A program made the position numbers and the translations under genes. Under the pieces are notes generated by a model that had not been told where the DNA came from, searched no databases, and saw only the letters and a program-made list of their open reading frames with translations. 64,000 nucleotides of DNA from Chryseobacterium shigense (GTDB lineage: Bacteria > Bacteroidota > Bacteroidia > Flavobacteriales > Weeksellaceae): contig NZ_FTNY01000001.1 in the NCBI RefSeq assembly GCF_900156575.1, forward strand, positions 806,001 through 870,000, written 5' to 3'. Every line of letters begins with the position of its first letter. Position 1 is the first letter of the stretch. Of this stretch, positions 46,952 to 55,255 are shown in pieces.

Positions 46952-48393
46952 GATCTGGTCATTTGAATTACGGTAGCATACGTCAGTTTTGTTCTTTCCT
47001 CCGGAAGCTTTATTTCTATTGTATTGCCAATCTGTTTCCACCGGACTTTTGAGGATAAGCCAAGAATTTTCAGTGATTTCGTTTTGAAGTGATCAGGAAT
47101 TGTAAACTTGAGGAACGAGGGGGTTGTATAGTCTGTCTGATCATCAATATGGAAAACATTCAGGGTTTTACTATCTTTCGCCTGAGTGTAATAAAAATTC
47201 CCGTTGTGATAAGGTTCTGCGCTCCTTGTCGCAAAGACCGCCGACTGATTTTTGTCCATCCATCCTGAAATTTCTTTTAATCTTTCATACACCACCGGAT
47301 CATAGTCACCATCAGGTCCCGGGGCAATATTCATGAGGTAATTCCCACCTCTTGAAATAATTTTGATGAGTGTTTCAATGATCTTTTGGGAGGATTTGTA
47401 GTTGTCATTGGGAACGTAGGAAAAGGAATCTCCCATGGTGATGCAGCTTTCCCATGGAATCGACAGAGCGTGTTCCGGAACCGCCTGTTCGGGGGTTACA
47501 TAATTCTCCCATTTTCCGGGCACCGTACGGTCTACCACAATGATTCCAGGCTGATTTTTTCTGGCCATGGTTCCTATTTTATCCATCCCAATATCCTGCT
47601 CTACTTTGATGGTTCTCTGCCATTCTACAGAAGGATCGATGGTTTTGAAAGGACGTACCCAGCCTCCATCCAGCCACAGAATATCGATTTTTCCGTAATG
47701 GGAAGTGATCTCGTTCAGCTGATTAAAAGTGAATTTTTTAAAGTTTTCCCATCTTTCCGGGTATTTTTGGGGATCGTAGTTGACGTTTCTGTCTTTTGGT
47801 GGAAAGTAGGGCCACCAGTAATTTTCAGAATGCCAGTCAGGTTTTGAAAAATAGGCTCCGATCTTAAATCCGTCTTTTCTGAAGGTATTGAAAATTTCTT
47901 TAGTAACATCAGCTTTAGGATTTTTTGAAAAAGGTGTTTTGGGAGAGGTAATTTTATAGTCCGATTCTTTAGTGTCAAACATCGTAAAACCATCATGATG
48001 CTTTGTGGTAAATACGACATACTTCATACCGGCGTTTTTTGCGGCATCTGCCCATTTTTGGGGATTAAAATCTACAGGATTGAAACTGGTCTGAAGGTTT
48101 TCATAATTCTTTACATACTCATCGTAAGATTTTCCATGTTCCGGTTTTCTCTGGGTCCAGGATTCATCTTCCGGACAAAGGCTCCAGCTTTCTACAATTC
48201 CCCACTGGCTGTAGGTTCCCCAGTGCATGAAAAGTCCGAATTTAAGATCCTGCCACTGTTCCAGATTCTGAACGACCAGCGGATCATCGGGCTTTTGATA
48301 GCCTGCGGACACTTGATGCGCCTGCGAAAAAAGGGCTGAGGAAATGAAAAAGGAAGACAGGAAAAGGGTTTTCGTTTTCTGTTTAATGAGCAT
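46948..48393 (-). CDS. GH29 alpha-L-fucosidase
   Basis: A 481-residue exported protein (signal peptide ends FSQAHQ). The GH29 barrel is clear: LKFGLFMHWGTYSQWG, AKNAGMKYVVFTTKHHDGF, FKIGAYFSKPDW and the nucleophile in DILWLDGGWVRPF. It releases terminal alpha-L-fucose from glycans. Its stop codon overlaps the GH3 start, so the two enzymes probably act together on fucosylated plant or host glycans. A CG-centred near-palindrome (GCAAACGTTAA, about 48438-48448) lies upstream, overlapping the stop of the preceding gene, and may be a regulatory box. Confidence 0.94.
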   Translation of the reverse strand: MLIKQKTKTLFLSSFFISSALFSQAHQVSAGYQKPDDPLVVQNLEQWQDLKFGLFMHWGTYSQWGIVESWSLCPEDESWTQRKPEHGKSYDEYVKNYENLQTSFNPVDFNPQKWADAAKNAGMKYVVFTTKHHDGFTMFDTKESDYKITSPKTPFSKNPKADVTKEIFNTFRKDGFKIGAYFSKPDWHSENYWWPYFPPKDRNVNYDPQKYPERWENFKKFTFNQLNEITSHYGKIDILWLDGGWVRPFKTIDPSVEWQRTIKVEQDIGMDKIGTMARKNQPGIIVVDRTVPGKWENYVTPEQAVPEHALSIPWESCITMGDSFSYVPNDNYKSSQKIIETLIKIISRGGNYLMNIAPGPDGDYDPVVYERLKEISGWMDKNQSAVFATRSAEPYHNGNFYYTQAKDSKTLNVFHIDDQTDYTTPSFLKFTIPDHFKTKSLKILGLSSKVRWKQIGNTIEIKLPEERTKLTYATVIQMTRS

Positions 48394-48444
48394 AGAAGGT
48401 TAGTTTTTTGCTAATTTAATCATCCTTTCTTTAATCAGCAAACG

Positions 48445-49344
48445 TTAATTTTTCAGCAAAGCACTTAAGGCATTATCCAGATCAGGATAGGAAAAACGGA
48501 ACCCGTTTTTGACGAGTTTTCCGGGATATACATTTCTGCTTTTGAGTAAGAGTTCCGTTTCTGTATTCAAAAATATTGAAGCGATTTCCAGCTGCCAGAC
48601 CGCAGCATTTAATCCAAAAGGAACCTTCAGATGTTTTCTCATTTTTTTCATGAGATCTTCATTGGATACTGGATTTGGAGCCGTTATATTGAGAGGTCCT
48701 GACATATTATTATTGTCAATGATCCAGTCAATGGCTTTGCAAAAATCATCAATATGAATCCAGCTAACTTTTTGCTGGCCAGAGCCTTGTTTTCCACCCA
48801 ACCCTAATTTTGTGATCATTCGCAGTTTCGGAAAGGCACCGCCATTATTTCCCAAAACGATAGACGTTCTTAAGGCTACTTTTCTGACTTGCTCATTTTT
48901 AATCATGAAAAATTCATTTTCCCAGCTTTTGCAGATATTCATTGAAAAATCGTCGCCCATAATCCCCAATTCTTCAGTATTCGGCTGTGTTTCTGAATGA
49001 ACGTAAATCGTTGCAGAAGCCGCATTCAGCCAGACTTTTGGCTTCACAGAACATTGATCAACCGCTTGCTGCAGAACTTTTGTACTGTCGATTCTTGAAG
49101 TATAGATTCCCTTTTTGTTGGTTTCATTGTATCGGCAGTCTACAGATTTTCCTGTGAGATTGATCAGAACATCAGATCCTTCAATGCTATCTTTCCATTC
49201 TCCCAATGTACGGGCATCCCAGTAGATTTCATGATCCCGTTTGGGTGTTCTGGTTAAAATATAAACCTGAGCGTCTTTTTGCTTAAAATATTGTTCCAGA
49301 CTTTCACCCAGAAACCCGGTTCCTCCGGCGATTATTATTTTCAT
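48445..49344 (-). CDS. TIGR01777-family NAD(P)-binding epimerase-like protein (YfcH)
   Basis: A 299-residue extended SDR protein. The N-terminal GGTGFLGESLEQYF is the nucleotide-binding loop. DVLINLTGKSVDCRYNE and KVWLNAASATIYVHS follow the TIGR01777/YfcH family. WIHIDDFCKAIDWII and GPLNITAPNPVSNEDLM complete the pattern. The catalytic Tyr-xxx-Lys of SDRs is degenerate in this family, as is usual. Its reaction is unknown. It ends a minus-strand run headed by the GbsR-type regulator, together with SRPBCC and DUF393 proteins with which it is often clustered. Confidence 0.9.
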   Translation of the reverse strand: MKIIIAGGTGFLGESLEQYFKQKDAQVYILTRTPKRDHEIYWDARTLGEWKDSIEGSDVLINLTGKSVDCRYNETNKKGIYTSRIDSTKVLQQAVDQCSVKPKVWLNAASATIYVHSETQPNTEELGIMGDDFSMNICKSWENEFFMIKNEQVRKVALRTSIVLGNNGGAFPKLRMITKLGLGGKQGSGQQKVSWIHIDDFCKAIDWIIDNNNMSGPLNITAPNPVSNEDLMKKMRKHLKVPFGLNAAVWQLEIASIFLNTETELLLKSRNVYPGKLVKNGFRFSYPDLDNALSALLKN

Positions 49345-49430
49345 TGCGTTATACGTTTTGAGTGATGATGTTGATTGAGATGATACGGATGAGTCAAAAA
49401 AAGTTTACCTCTTTTGTAGTTTCAGAAAAA

Positions 49431-50135
49431 TTACAGAATATATTTTTTTGTTTTCACTTCAATTTCAGAGCCTTCTGCCAGCATTACAGAGATAGGACTT
49501 TGCTCATTCAGGAAGGCAAATTCTTTTCCATAGAGCGCAGTGAATTCTATATCCAGCTGATAATGTTTAACCGGATAATACTCCCATTTTGGATGACAGA
49601 CTTCATATTCTGAGGTTTTGTTTTCTCTTTTGGTAAACCCAAAATAATGTTCGGTAATAAATTCAAACTCTGAATCCGTTTCCATTGGTAAAGCAGCAGT
49701 ATCAGCCGTGATCTGAATCGAATGCCAGTTCTTATCTTTCCATGAATATTTTACCGTCAGTTCGTCATCACTAATTTCTATCTGATTATTCATCGGCATT
49801 GTTTTGTAATTCTCCTTATAAAACGAGTTGGCGACGAAGCTGAGCGCATATTTTGTAACGATCTCTCTGATGAAGACAACGCCTCTTTTCCATCCATTTT
49901 TTTCTTTCTTTTTAACGTAAAATCTAAGGTTTACTTCTTCAAAATTCCGGTAAAAAGGAATAGAAACGCCCAACAACCGGGTATTTAAAAACATAAATCC
50001 AACGAGACTCACGTAGCATTTTCCCAGGTAAAAATCAAGTTCAGTGCCTTCCGGAAGGTATTTTTCCAGAATATAAGTATCTATTTCGTAATTGATGATC
50101 GCTAGTTTTCGCCATTCGGCTTTTAGAAAGTTCAT
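49431..50135 (-). CDS. DUF2071 (YqjF-like) protein
   Basis: A 234-residue protein. It opens FLKAEWRKLAIINYEIDTYI, followed by YLPEGTELDFYLGKCYVSLV and FMFLNTRLLGVSIPFYRNF, then VRF-type strands VNLRFYVKKK and VVFIREIVTKYALSFVANSF. This is the pattern of DUF2071/YqjF proteins, all of unknown function. No signal peptide or membrane segment is present. It lies between the epimerase and SRPBCC genes in the same orientation, with gaps of 86 and 60 bp. Confidence 0.88.
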   Translation of the reverse strand: MNFLKAEWRKLAIINYEIDTYILEKYLPEGTELDFYLGKCYVSLVGFMFLNTRLLGVSIPFYRNFEEVNLRFYVKKKEKNGWKRGVVFIREIVTKYALSFVANSFYKENYKTMPMNNQIEISDDELTVKYSWKDKNWHSIQITADTAALPMETDSEFEFITEHYFGFTKRENKTSEYEVCHPKWEYYPVKHYQLDIEFTALYGKEFAFLNEQSPISVMLAEGSEIEVKTKKYIL

Positions 50136-50195
50136 TTTTGTCGGGTTTTGGTTTGGTTCTGGGGTTCGTGATGCAGAGTTTGGGTTAATTCTACT

Positions 50196-50651
50196 TTAAT
50201 CAGGAGCTTCTGCGGTTGCCTTGATTAATTCGTTTCGTTCCAATAAAAATCTTCTCATATAGTTTTTAAGAAAAATATGATTAAAAAATCTTCCGACTAT
50301 TCCAAGAGGAGATTCAAATTCAAAGATATCAATCATGATGGTGCTGTTATTTTTCTGTTTAAAAACATGCTGATGTTTCATGGTCTTAAATGCTCCATCA
50401 AGCATGATATCGGTGAACTGAAATGGTTTTTCCATACTTATAATTTTTGTTGTCAGGGTCTGCTGAACGCCTAAATGTCTGGCCCTCCAGGTTACGCTTT
50501 CATTTTTTTCAATAAGTCCGGATGTCCTTCCTGCCACCGCTTTTTCATTCGTTTTTCTTGTTGACTTCTGATGCAGATCGATATCTCTTGCCAGATCAAA
50601 AACTTTGTGGATATCTGCGTTGATATGGGTTTCTAAATCAATTCTAGCCAT
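50196..50651 (-). CDS. SRPBCC-family protein
   Basis: A 151-residue START/Bet v1-type protein. The family hallmarks are an N-terminal strand-helix (RIDLETHINADIHKVFDLARDIDLH), an internal sheet (WRARHLGVQQTLTTKIISM, FQFTDIMLDGAFKTMKHQHV) and a long C-terminal helix (FFNHIFLKNYMRRFLLERN). Such proteins bind lipids or hydrophobic ligands; the ligand here is unknown. It is often found next to TIGR01777 proteins, as here. Confidence 0.88.
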   Translation of the reverse strand: MARIDLETHINADIHKVFDLARDIDLHQKSTRKTNEKAVAGRTSGLIEKNESVTWRARHLGVQQTLTTKIISMEKPFQFTDIMLDGAFKTMKHQHVFKQKNNSTIMIDIFEFESPLGIVGRFFNHIFLKNYMRRFLLERNELIKATAEAPD

Positions 50652-50835
50652 TGTTTATTGTTTGTTGGTTCGGGTTACGAGATGAAGAGTTCGGATGTTT
50701 GAAATATGAAGATTTTTTCAGTAAATCCCAATCTGAAATCTGACATCTGATGTCTTTTATCTTTCATCTTTCCACTCTCTTCTCTATTCAAAAATCTTCA
50801 CAAAAGCCATCAGTGCGGCTCCTGTTTTCAGTTTT

Positions 50836-51648
50836 TTAAAAACTAAGCCAAATAATACATGCCAAAGCGGTTATTCTGAAAAGCATCCATGATAGGGTAG
50901 GAAGATAGCTTAATTTTAGGAGTTTACAGCGTCTCAGGTGTTCAAGAAACATCATCAGCACTACCATTCCGAAATAGATGATATAAAAAACCGGTGTAAA
51001 ATTCGTTAATAAGGCAGGCATCAAAAGTACTGTTCCGATCAGAGAGACCGTCATCATATTTCCAAGGTAGTTCCAGATCTTGTCTTTTAAATAAGCTTTT
51101 AGAAATACAACCTGCCAGATAATCTGGCCAATGCATACTGCAAATTCTCTCCAAAAATGATGATTCCCGTTAACTCCCATTTTTCCGGTAAAGACACTTA
51201 GTACATAGGCTGAAAATACGACGACCAATGCTATATAAGCGATCCTGTATCTGAGATTAAAATCCGGCACACAAGCTTCTTCACGATGATCATTTCCTGA
51301 AGGAATAATTTGTTTTCTGTTGTAGGAGACAAATGAATAAAGCTTCTTAAAAAACCAGTACAAAGGTTGTATTCTGGCTATTTTATCCAATAAAGGAAAG
51401 GAATTTCCAATGATAAGAAGAAGGCTGTCTAATCCGTACACCACTTCATTGCTGTGATGATCAATCAATGCAATTTCATTTTTTGCACGGGCATAATCGA
51501 TGCTGGATTTATTGGCAGCAGATATTTCTGTAAAAGCTTCTCTTCCATTGTCATCAAGCATTCCGCATCGGGTAAAAGCTTTTGAATAGATCGTGCACAT
51601 CGGACATTCATTGTCGTAGATCAGGGTATGATTTTTCAGGGTTTTCAT
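50836..51648 (-). CDS. DCC1-like (DUF393) thiol-oxidoreductase domain fused to membrane helices
   Basis: A 270-residue protein. The N-terminus contains YDNECPMCTIYSKAF, the CPxC-type motif of DCC1/DUF393 proteins in a thioredoxin-like fold, and DSLLLIIGNSFPLL. From about residue 135 there are about four membrane helices (YIALVVVFSAYVLSVF, FAVCIGQIIWQVVFL, MMTVSLIGTVLLMPALL, VFYIIYFGMVVLMMFL). The thioredoxin domain could be a redox or thiol-disulfide component. It is followed, 184 bp away, by the SRPBCC gene. The gap holds an AATCTGAAATCTGACATCTG-type repetitive AT-rich sequence and no gene. Confidence 0.85.
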   Translation of the reverse strand: MKTLKNHTLIYDNECPMCTIYSKAFTRCGMLDDNGREAFTEISAANKSSIDYARAKNEIALIDHHSNEVVYGLDSLLLIIGNSFPLLDKIARIQPLYWFFKKLYSFVSYNRKQIIPSGNDHREEACVPDFNLRYRIAYIALVVVFSAYVLSVFTGKMGVNGNHHFWREFAVCIGQIIWQVVFLKAYLKDKIWNYLGNMMTVSLIGTVLLMPALLTNFTPVFYIIYFGMVVLMMFLEHLRRCKLLKLSYLPTLSWMLFRITALACIIWLSF

Positions 51649-51660
51649 TTGTAGTTTGTA

Positions 51661-52050
51661 TTAGATTAACTTTTGATAATCGTTATAGCAGATGATATAG
51701 TATGAGATGGCAAGAACCGGCGTTCCAAATAATCCAAAGCATAAAATACCGTATCCGAAACTGATACTGTAATCATTTTTGAGATGCAATCCGGAAAGAA
51801 GAAACAACGACAGCAAACTCAACATAAAAAGCATACTGATCCAGTAATAGACCGTAAACCAGATGGTTTTAATGTACTGTTTTGAAAAAAATCTTTTATT
51901 TGAGCTGATGATATGATTGATCGCGATTAGTAAATAGATAACGGCGGATATAAAAGATCCAAAAACCCAAACGTCAAGAACTAAAAAAATAAAGAATAGG
52001 GAAAATAATATTGACTGAATGTTGTAATCTGTTTTGATAAAGTTTTTCAT
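51661..52050 (-). CDS. Hypothetical membrane protein (four helices)
   Basis: A 129-residue protein with four membrane segments (ILFSLFFIFLVLDVWVFG, SAVIYLLIAINHIISS, IWFTVYYWISMLFMLSLL, YGILCFGLFGTPVLAISYYI). No known family recognised. It lies 12 bp upstream of the DUF393 gene in transcription order, so the two are likely co-transcribed. Confidence 0.7.
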   Translation of the reverse strand: MKNFIKTDYNIQSILFSLFFIFLVLDVWVFGSFISAVIYLLIAINHIISSNKRFFSKQYIKTIWFTVYYWISMLFMLSLLSLFLLSGLHLKNDYSISFGYGILCFGLFGTPVLAISYYIICYNDYQKLI

Positions 52051-52131
52051 AGCGATCTGTTTTAAAGGTTCAGAAAGTCTCCTCTTGTTCTTTTATTCTG
52101 ATGAAATTTGAATGTAAAGTACATCCAGATC

Positions 52132-52533
52132 TTAAAGATGATTGTTTTCATTGCCGATAAGTTTTTCTTTATTCATTGCATGTTTACGCCCTTTCAGAAA
52201 AAGCAGTACGTTGAAAAGCATTATGATTCCGAGGTAGATGGAAAAGCCTCCGATTTTTTTGCTAAGAGCAACCACCAGTCTTTCTACAGTTTCAATCTGA
52301 AAAAATTCGATGATGCATAAAGCGAATCCTATATTCAGGAGATAAAAACCAATTTTAAAGAGAGAATTCGTTGCCATCGCGATATCTTCTTTTTGATGAA
52401 AAATGTCAATCATGAATGTTTTTGAGTTTTTAAACAGAAACTGGGATACCAGTACGGTCATAGCAATAACAATAGGTAAATAAATCATGTACGCTGAAAA
52501 ATTGTACGTTGTGGTGAGAACTGTTGTGGTCAT
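52132..52533 (-). CDS. Hypothetical membrane protein, paralogue of its neighbour
   Basis: A 133-residue protein with about three membrane segments. It shares a layout with the next upstream gene (52541-52885): a first helix, an amphipathic stretch, then FYLLNIGFALCIIEF (compare YYLLNLGYIAVSLSF) and a last helix ending FNVLLFLKGRK (compare MNIFALYFLRNK). I infer an old tandem duplication. The two genes are separated by 7 bp. No family is known to me. The function is unknown, probably tied to the regulator at 52954. Confidence 0.72.
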   Translation of the reverse strand: MTTTVLTTTYNFSAYMIYLPIVIAMTVLVSQFLFKNSKTFMIDIFHQKEDIAMATNSLFKIGFYLLNIGFALCIIEFFQIETVERLVVALSKKIGGFSIYLGIIMLFNVLLFLKGRKHAMNKEKLIGNENNHL

Positions 52534-52540
52534 AGCGGTA

Positions 52541-52885
52541 TTATTTTAATGTTAATTTATTTCTTAAAAAATAAAGGGCGAAGATGTTCATATAATGCAG
52601 TACACAGAGAATCAAAGCGATATATCCGATGCGGACCGCAGTAACTGCAATGATCTCTTCTATAGAATGGATGCGGTCCCAAAATGACAGGCTCACCGCA
52701 ATGTATCCCAGGTTCAGCAGGTAGTAACATCCGAGAAGAATCCTGTTGATGGTAAGACACATCTCCTGATCATGAAGAAGATACTCCAGATAAGACTTTC
52801 CGGCCTGAAAGCATCTCCTTCCCACATCGATGGTAATGTAAGAGCTGACGATAAGAAAAATGATGTATGAAACTATATTAAACAT
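52541..52885 (-). CDS. Hypothetical membrane protein, tandem paralogue
   Basis: A 114-residue protein with about three membrane segments (IVSYIIFLIVSSYITI, ILLGCYYLLNLGYIAVSL, IALILCVLHYMNIFALYF). It resembles the following gene (52132-52533). It starts 68 bp downstream of the GbsR-type regulator, presumably in the same transcript. Confidence 0.7.
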   Translation of the reverse strand: MFNIVSYIIFLIVSSYITIDVGRRCFQAGKSYLEYLLHDQEMCLTINRILLGCYYLLNLGYIAVSLSFWDRIHSIEEIIAVTAVRIGYIALILCVLHYMNIFALYFLRNKLTLK

Positions 52886-52953
52886 CTTATAAATATTATA
52901 TTTTCAGTAATTTTTGAAAACTAAATTCAAATAAAAAAGGATTACATCCTCTT

Positions 52954-53457
52954 CTATTTCAGCAGGTTGGTAATCTTTCCTACCAGCCAGTGATCATCAC
53001 TCTTAATGGCCAGGTCCATAATATTATTGATTTTCCCGGTCACTGAACTGAAATCCTGCATCAGTTTTATAAATTCTTTGGCTTCCTCCGAATCGTTATC
53101 TTCGATATTTTTAAGTTCCTCCAGAAAAGCAATGACAGGTTCTATTTCTCTTTTTCTGCGTTCTTTTGTGATCTGCTTAAACAGATACCATACATCCTTT
53201 TCTGCAATGAAATATTCTTTCCTGTCGCCTTTTATAAATTCTTTTTTCACAATCCCCCAATCGATCAGGGCACGTATATTCATATTGGCATTTCCTCTGG
53301 AAATTTCCAGCTGCTCCATCACCTCATCCGTAGAAAGCGGTTTACCACTCGCCAGAAGCAGGGCGTGAACCTGCGCCATCGTCCGGTTGATTCCCCAGTT
53401 GGTAGCGAATGTCCCCCAGGTCTGGATGTACTTTTCTTTTGCTTCTGAAAGTTTCAT
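52954..53457 (-). CDS. GbsR/MarR-family transcriptional regulator
   Basis: A 167-residue winged-helix protein. The N-terminal helix EAKEKYIQTWGTFATNWGIN leads into RTMAQVHALLLASGKPLST, then the HTH TDEVMEQLEISRGNANMNIR and the wing ALIDWGIVKKEFIKGDRKEY. These features mark the GbsR branch, originally a choline-responsive repressor in Bacillus. The C-terminal dimerisation region is helical. It is the first gene of a minus-strand run, and a near-palindrome overlaps its -33 region, so it is likely self-regulated. The physiological signal is unknown here. Confidence 0.9.
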   Translation of the reverse strand: MKLSEAKEKYIQTWGTFATNWGINRTMAQVHALLLASGKPLSTDEVMEQLEISRGNANMNIRALIDWGIVKKEFIKGDRKEYFIAEKDVWYLFKQITKERRKREIEPVIAFLEELKNIEDNDSEEAKEFIKLMQDFSSVTGKINNIMDLAIKSDDHWLVGKITNLLK

Positions 53458-53484
53458 TATTTGTTCTGTTTTTTATTTCTGTAA

Positions 53485-53514
53485 CAAATGTAATTATAAT
53501 TTTTGAATTTTCAA
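53485..53514 (-). promoter_or_regulatory. Promoter of the GbsR-headed operon with overlapping near-palindrome
   Basis: On the minus strand, TTG (53514-53512), a 19-bp spacer and TACATTTG (53492-53485) match the Bacteroidetes consensus, with a leader of about 20-25 nt before the ATG at 53457. The -33 box lies in TTGAAAATTCAA (53514-53503), a near-perfect palindrome suited to an autoregulatory operator. Confidence 0.6.
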
Positions 53515-53716
53515 TAATTTTTGAAAGTTTATTTTAAGTGATATGGATTAATCTATTCAGAATCTTCGTTTCCTATGGTTAAAACACCTTTTAATTCCGG
53601 TCCTCTGTATCTATTAGTTAATCTATTTCATTCTATTTATGAAAAATAAATTATCCTCTTTTTTTCCTTTATCAAACTTTTTTCACCTTAATAATTAAGC
53701 CAATATTTAAAATTGT

Positions 53717-53736
53717 TTATACAAAACATTGTATAA
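53717..53736. promoter_or_regulatory. Inverted repeat in the divergent GbsR/aldehyde-dehydrogenase region
   Basis: TTATACA (53717-53723) and TGTATAA (53730-53736) are separated by 6 bp. This is about 100 bp before the aldehyde-dehydrogenase ATG and is a candidate regulator site. The rest of the 377-bp gap (53458-53834) contains no other visible feature besides the GbsR promoter. Confidence 0.35.
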
Positions 53737-53834
53737 CTGCATTTGTTGCAATTCCTGAAAATAAACACGCAAAAAAACTTGGAAAGTATGGCATAAAAAA
53801 TGATTGATTTACCGCTAATACAATCATTGAAAAA

Positions 53835-55154
53835 ATGGACGCACAATTAGAACAGCACATTATAGAAGTGTTTCAAAAGCAGAAAAAATTCTTTGCAACA
53901 CATCAAACAAAATCAATTGATTTCAGGATCAAACAATTGGAAAATTTCAAAAAAGTATTTATCGCGCATACAGATGATCTTTGTGAGGCGTTGTTTACCG
54001 ATCTAGGGAAAAGCAGACAGGAAGCGGAATATGCCGAAATAAAGTTGGTGGTAGATGAATTGGACTACTGTTTATCCCATCTTGAAGATTGGGCAAAACC
54101 TGTTGAATTACCTCCCGTTAAGCATTCTTCCGGAAGTGACATGATCAGTAAAATTACATTTCAACCCTATGGTGTTAATTATATTGTAGGCCCTTTCAAT
54201 TATCCGGTCCAATTGACTTTCAGTCCGTTAGTGGGAGCCCTTATCGCAGGAAATACAGCGATCATCAAGCCATCGGAAAATACCCCTCATGTGGCCAGCG
54301 TGATCGAGACAATCGTCAAAGAAGCATTTCAGCCGGAGTATGTCACCGTTATCCAGGGCGCAATTGAGGAAAACACTCTTTTACTAAGCCTTGATTTTGA
54401 TTATATTTTCTTCACAGGAAGTCCTAATGTAGGAAAGATTGTAATGAAGGCAGCAGCAGAAAAGCTGATTCCCCTTACCCTGGAATTGGGAGGCAAATCC
54501 CCTACGATTGTTCATAAAGATGCTGATCTGGATAAGACAGTACAAAGAATTGCCAGAGGAAAATGGATGAACTGCGGGCAAACCTGTGTAGCTCCGGATT
54601 ATATTTATGTACATGAGTCTGTAAAAGAGGAATTGATTCTAAAGTTTAAAGCTTATCTGGATAAGACCTATCCGGATTCTTCGCTAGGGAAAATCGGAAA
54701 AATTGTCTCTCAGCAGCAGGTTAAACATCTGGCAGGCTACTTAAGTGCTGCGGAAGATAAAGTAGTCTACGGAGGAAAATATGATGTGGAAAGCCGTCAT
54801 TTTGAAGCTACTCTAATGGATAACGTAAACTGGGATGATGCAGTAATGCAGCAGGAAATATTTGGTCCTATTCTTCCGTTTCTGACCTATACCGATATTA
54901 ATACAGTTTTGGATGAAATCAATTCGAGACCCAAACCATTAGCTTTATATATATTTTCAGAAGACAGCAGCTTCGCTGAAGATGTATTGAACAGAACGAC
55001 CAGTGGTGATGCTGAAATCAACAGTACCCTGATTCATGTAGGTGCTCATTTCCTTCCTTTTGGAGGTGTAGGAACATCGGGCATGGGAAAATACCATGGG
55101 AAATTCAGTTTTGAGACATTCAGCCATACAAGATCTGTCTTGGAACTCAAATAA
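53835..55154 (+). CDS. Aldehyde dehydrogenase (class 3 type)
   Basis: A 439-residue NAD(P)-dependent aldehyde dehydrogenase. Conserved blocks: IVGPFNYPVQLTFSPLVGAL, GNTAIIKPSENTP, FFTGSPNVGKIVM, catalytic Glu in LTLELGGKSPTIV and catalytic Cys in MNCGQTCVAPDYI. The length and absence of an N-terminal extension put it in the class 3/fatty-aldehyde group, which oxidises medium-chain or aromatic aldehydes. It is a single-gene unit with its own terminator. A MarR-like regulator is divergent, but no link is demonstrated. Confidence 0.94.
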   Translation: MDAQLEQHIIEVFQKQKKFFATHQTKSIDFRIKQLENFKKVFIAHTDDLCEALFTDLGKSRQEAEYAEIKLVVDELDYCLSHLEDWAKPVELPPVKHSSGSDMISKITFQPYGVNYIVGPFNYPVQLTFSPLVGALIAGNTAIIKPSENTPHVASVIETIVKEAFQPEYVTVIQGAIEENTLLLSLDFDYIFFTGSPNVGKIVMKAAAEKLIPLTLELGGKSPTIVHKDADLDKTVQRIARGKWMNCGQTCVAPDYIYVHESVKEELILKFKAYLDKTYPDSSLGKIGKIVSQQQVKHLAGYLSAAEDKVVYGGKYDVESRHFEATLMDNVNWDDAVMQQEIFGPILPFLTYTDINTVLDEINSRPKPLALYIFSEDSSFAEDVLNRTTSGDAEINSTLIHVGAHFLPFGGVGTSGMGKYHGKFSFETFSHTRSVLELK

Positions 55155-55176
55155 AAGAAAAATCACTTTAACAGTT

Positions 55177-55230
55177 ACCCCATTCAAATCCTGTCAACAG
55201 ACAGCCTCATTTGAATGGGGTATATTTTTT
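55177..55230. terminator. Terminator after the aldehyde dehydrogenase
   Basis: ACCCCATTCAAAT and ATTTGAATGGGGT form a long hairpin followed by a T-run on the plus strand. It lies between the convergent aldehyde dehydrogenase and cytochrome c peroxidase genes. Confidence 0.85.
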
Positions 55231-55255
55231 AACGATTAAGAATTAGCTTTAGTGA

